Of a stretch of DNA of 64,000 bases, positions 63,150 through 64,000 are shown one piece after another; position 1 is the stretch's first letter, and each line of letters begins with the position of its first letter. The notes under the pieces were generated by a model. The model was not told the origin of the DNA. It searched no databases and saw only the letters and a program-made list of their open reading frames with translations. Source of the DNA: Sphingomonas sp. AP4-R1 (lineage in GTDB: Bacteria; Pseudomonadota; Alphaproteobacteria; Sphingomonadales; Sphingomonadaceae). The stretch is from positions 1,874,001 to 1,938,000 of the forward strand of contig NZ_CP053346.1 of assembly GCF_013113735.1 (NCBI RefSeq), read 5' to 3'. The position numbers and the translations under genes are program-made.

Positions 63150-64000
63150 TCAGCCCGCAGTACCCAGCTCGGCGAGGAAGGCATCTACGCGCTCGCGCAG
63201 GCGGCGCGCGTCGCGGCCGAGATCGTCGGCGCGCGCGCGCAACGCTTCGGTATGGCCGGATGCGGTGGTGACGAGTCGCTCGGTTTCGGACGCGCCCGCC
63301 TGGATCGCGGCGCTCGCCTGTCGGGCGCGATGCACGTTGGAGGCGAGCAGGCGCGCCGAGTCGGCCTCGGCCTCCACTGCCTGCTCCACCGACAGCGAGA
63401 CGCCGTCCACGATGCGGGCGATCTGCTCCACCGCCGCCTGGCTCGCGGCGATATCGACGGCGATGTCGCGTATCTCGCCCATCTGGCCGCCGATCGTGCC
63501 GACCGCCTCGCGGGTGCGGCCGGCGAACTGGCGCAGCTCGCGCGCGACGATGCTGAAGCCGCCGCCGGCCTCGCCCAGCCGCGCCGCCTCGATCGCGGCG
63601 TTGACGGAGAGCAGATGCGCCTGCGTGGCGACCGAGCGGATCAGCGCGAGATTCTCGTCGATCGACTGCGCGGCGGTGGCGAGCGCGGCGCCGCGCCGGC
63701 TGCCCGCCTCGGTCAGCTCGATCGCCTCGCCCGCGCTGGTGCGCGCGGAGGCGGCGGCGTCGCGCAGATGCTGGATGGTGGTGGCGAGGCGGGAGCCCTG
63801 GTCGGCCAGGCCGGTCATGTCGTCGGTCGTGCGCTGGCAGGCGGCGGCGACGATCGCGGACTGGCGCTGGAAGGCCTCGACGCGGGATCGCGTGCCGTCG
63901 GCGGCGCCGTCGATCGCGGTGGCGGCGTCGGTCAGGTCGTCGGCGATCAGGTCGACATCGCCCAGGAAGCGCGCGCTGGCCTGCGCGCTGCGCTCCCAGC
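63150..64000 (-). CDS. Methyl-accepting chemotaxis-type signalling protein, C-terminal part (truncated by window)
   Basis: The frame is open to the window edge, giving about 282 residues. The C-terminal signalling domain is recognisable: TQAHLLSVNAAIEAARLGEA, GGGFSIVARELRQFAGRT and long heptad-like helices rich in Ala, Glu and Arg on both sides. The hairpin tip replaces the canonical E-x-N-x-x-I-A-A-R pattern with NAAIEAARLGEAGGGF-type sequence, consistent with MCP-like proteins. N-terminal sensor and any membrane segments lie beyond the window. Confidence 0.82.
   Translation of the reverse strand, partial: WERSAQASARFLGDVDLIADDLTDAATAIDGAADGTRSRVEAFQRQSAIVAAACQRTTDDMTGLADQGSRLATTIQHLRDAAASARTSAGEAIELTEAGSRRGAALATAAQSIDENLALIRSVATQAHLLSVNAAIEAARLGEAGGGFSIVARELRQFAGRTREAVGTIGGQMGEIRDIAVDIAASQAAVEQIARIVDGVSLSVEQAVEAEADSARLLASNVHRARQASAAIQAGASETERLVTTASGHTEALRARADDLGRDARRLRERVDAFLAELGTAG

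Overview
The window is GC-rich chromosomal DNA from an alphaproteobacterium, most probably a sphingomonad (Sphingomonas or a close relative). I infer this from three large TonB-dependent receptors, a CcrM-type GANTC methyltransferase, the aa3-oxidase subunit IV / three-gene pnt cluster, Tad pseudopilin genes and several families of short palindromic intergenic repeats. No phage, plasmid or CRISPR locus is visible. The taxonomic call is by content, not by database comparison.

Layout. 1-3.9 kb: pentose-phosphate operon (gnd end, zwf, HAD hydrolase, rpe, second HAD hydrolase), mostly with 4-bp stop/start overlaps. 4.1-8.6 kb: Oar-like TonB receptor behind a frameshifted purine nucleoside permease-family gene. 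8.7-12.6 kb: cyclophilin, tRNA-Gln, ilvE, MarR regulator, and a PadR-led set (padR, 62-codon ORF, DUF2218). 13-14.4 kb: rarA. 14.4-18.6 kb: a TPP riboswitch controlling a TonB receptor, an APH-fold kinase and a PnuC-family transporter, read here as a complete thiamine uptake-and-trap operon. 18.7-20.4 kb: dld. 20.4-27.1 kb: periplasmic sugar-oxidation module (three-heme cytochrome c, GMC dehydrogenase, subunit 3, OprB porin, divergent LacI regulator). 27.2-30.0 kb: three Tad pseudopilin genes. 30-34 kb: DUF429-like gene, tRNA-Thr, third TonB receptor. 34.2-38.5 kb: aldehyde/alcohol module (DUF779, AdhP, aldehyde dehydrogenase, AcoR-like regulator lacking AAA+). 38.6-42.8 kb: FUSC transporter, GH35 beta-galactosidase, small membrane protein. 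42.9-46.5 kb: pntB/pntA2/pntA1 with a DUF559 endonuclease gene wedged between pntA1 and pntA2, plus oxidase subunit IV. 46.6-50.3 kb: ccrM with five GANTC sites upstream, small HTH protein, folP, rnhB. 50.4-54.0 kb: glucokinase-like protein, glycosyltransferase, CHAP protein, lipoprotein, PilZ protein. 54.2-62.9 kb: rpoC and rpoB. 63.1 kb to the end: part of a methyl-accepting signalling protein.

The most unusual structure is the DUF559 cassette at 44827-45263. A Vsr-like endonuclease gene is bracketed by two 54-bp inverted repeats whose differences lie in loops or are compensated in stems. The ORF runs through both arms and is stop/start-coupled to pntA1 upstream and pntA2 downstream. I infer an endonuclease-associated palindromic mobile element, analogous in layout to REP/RAYT systems. 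At least four other palindromic repeat families occur between genes, including one inside the rpoB-rpoC gap.
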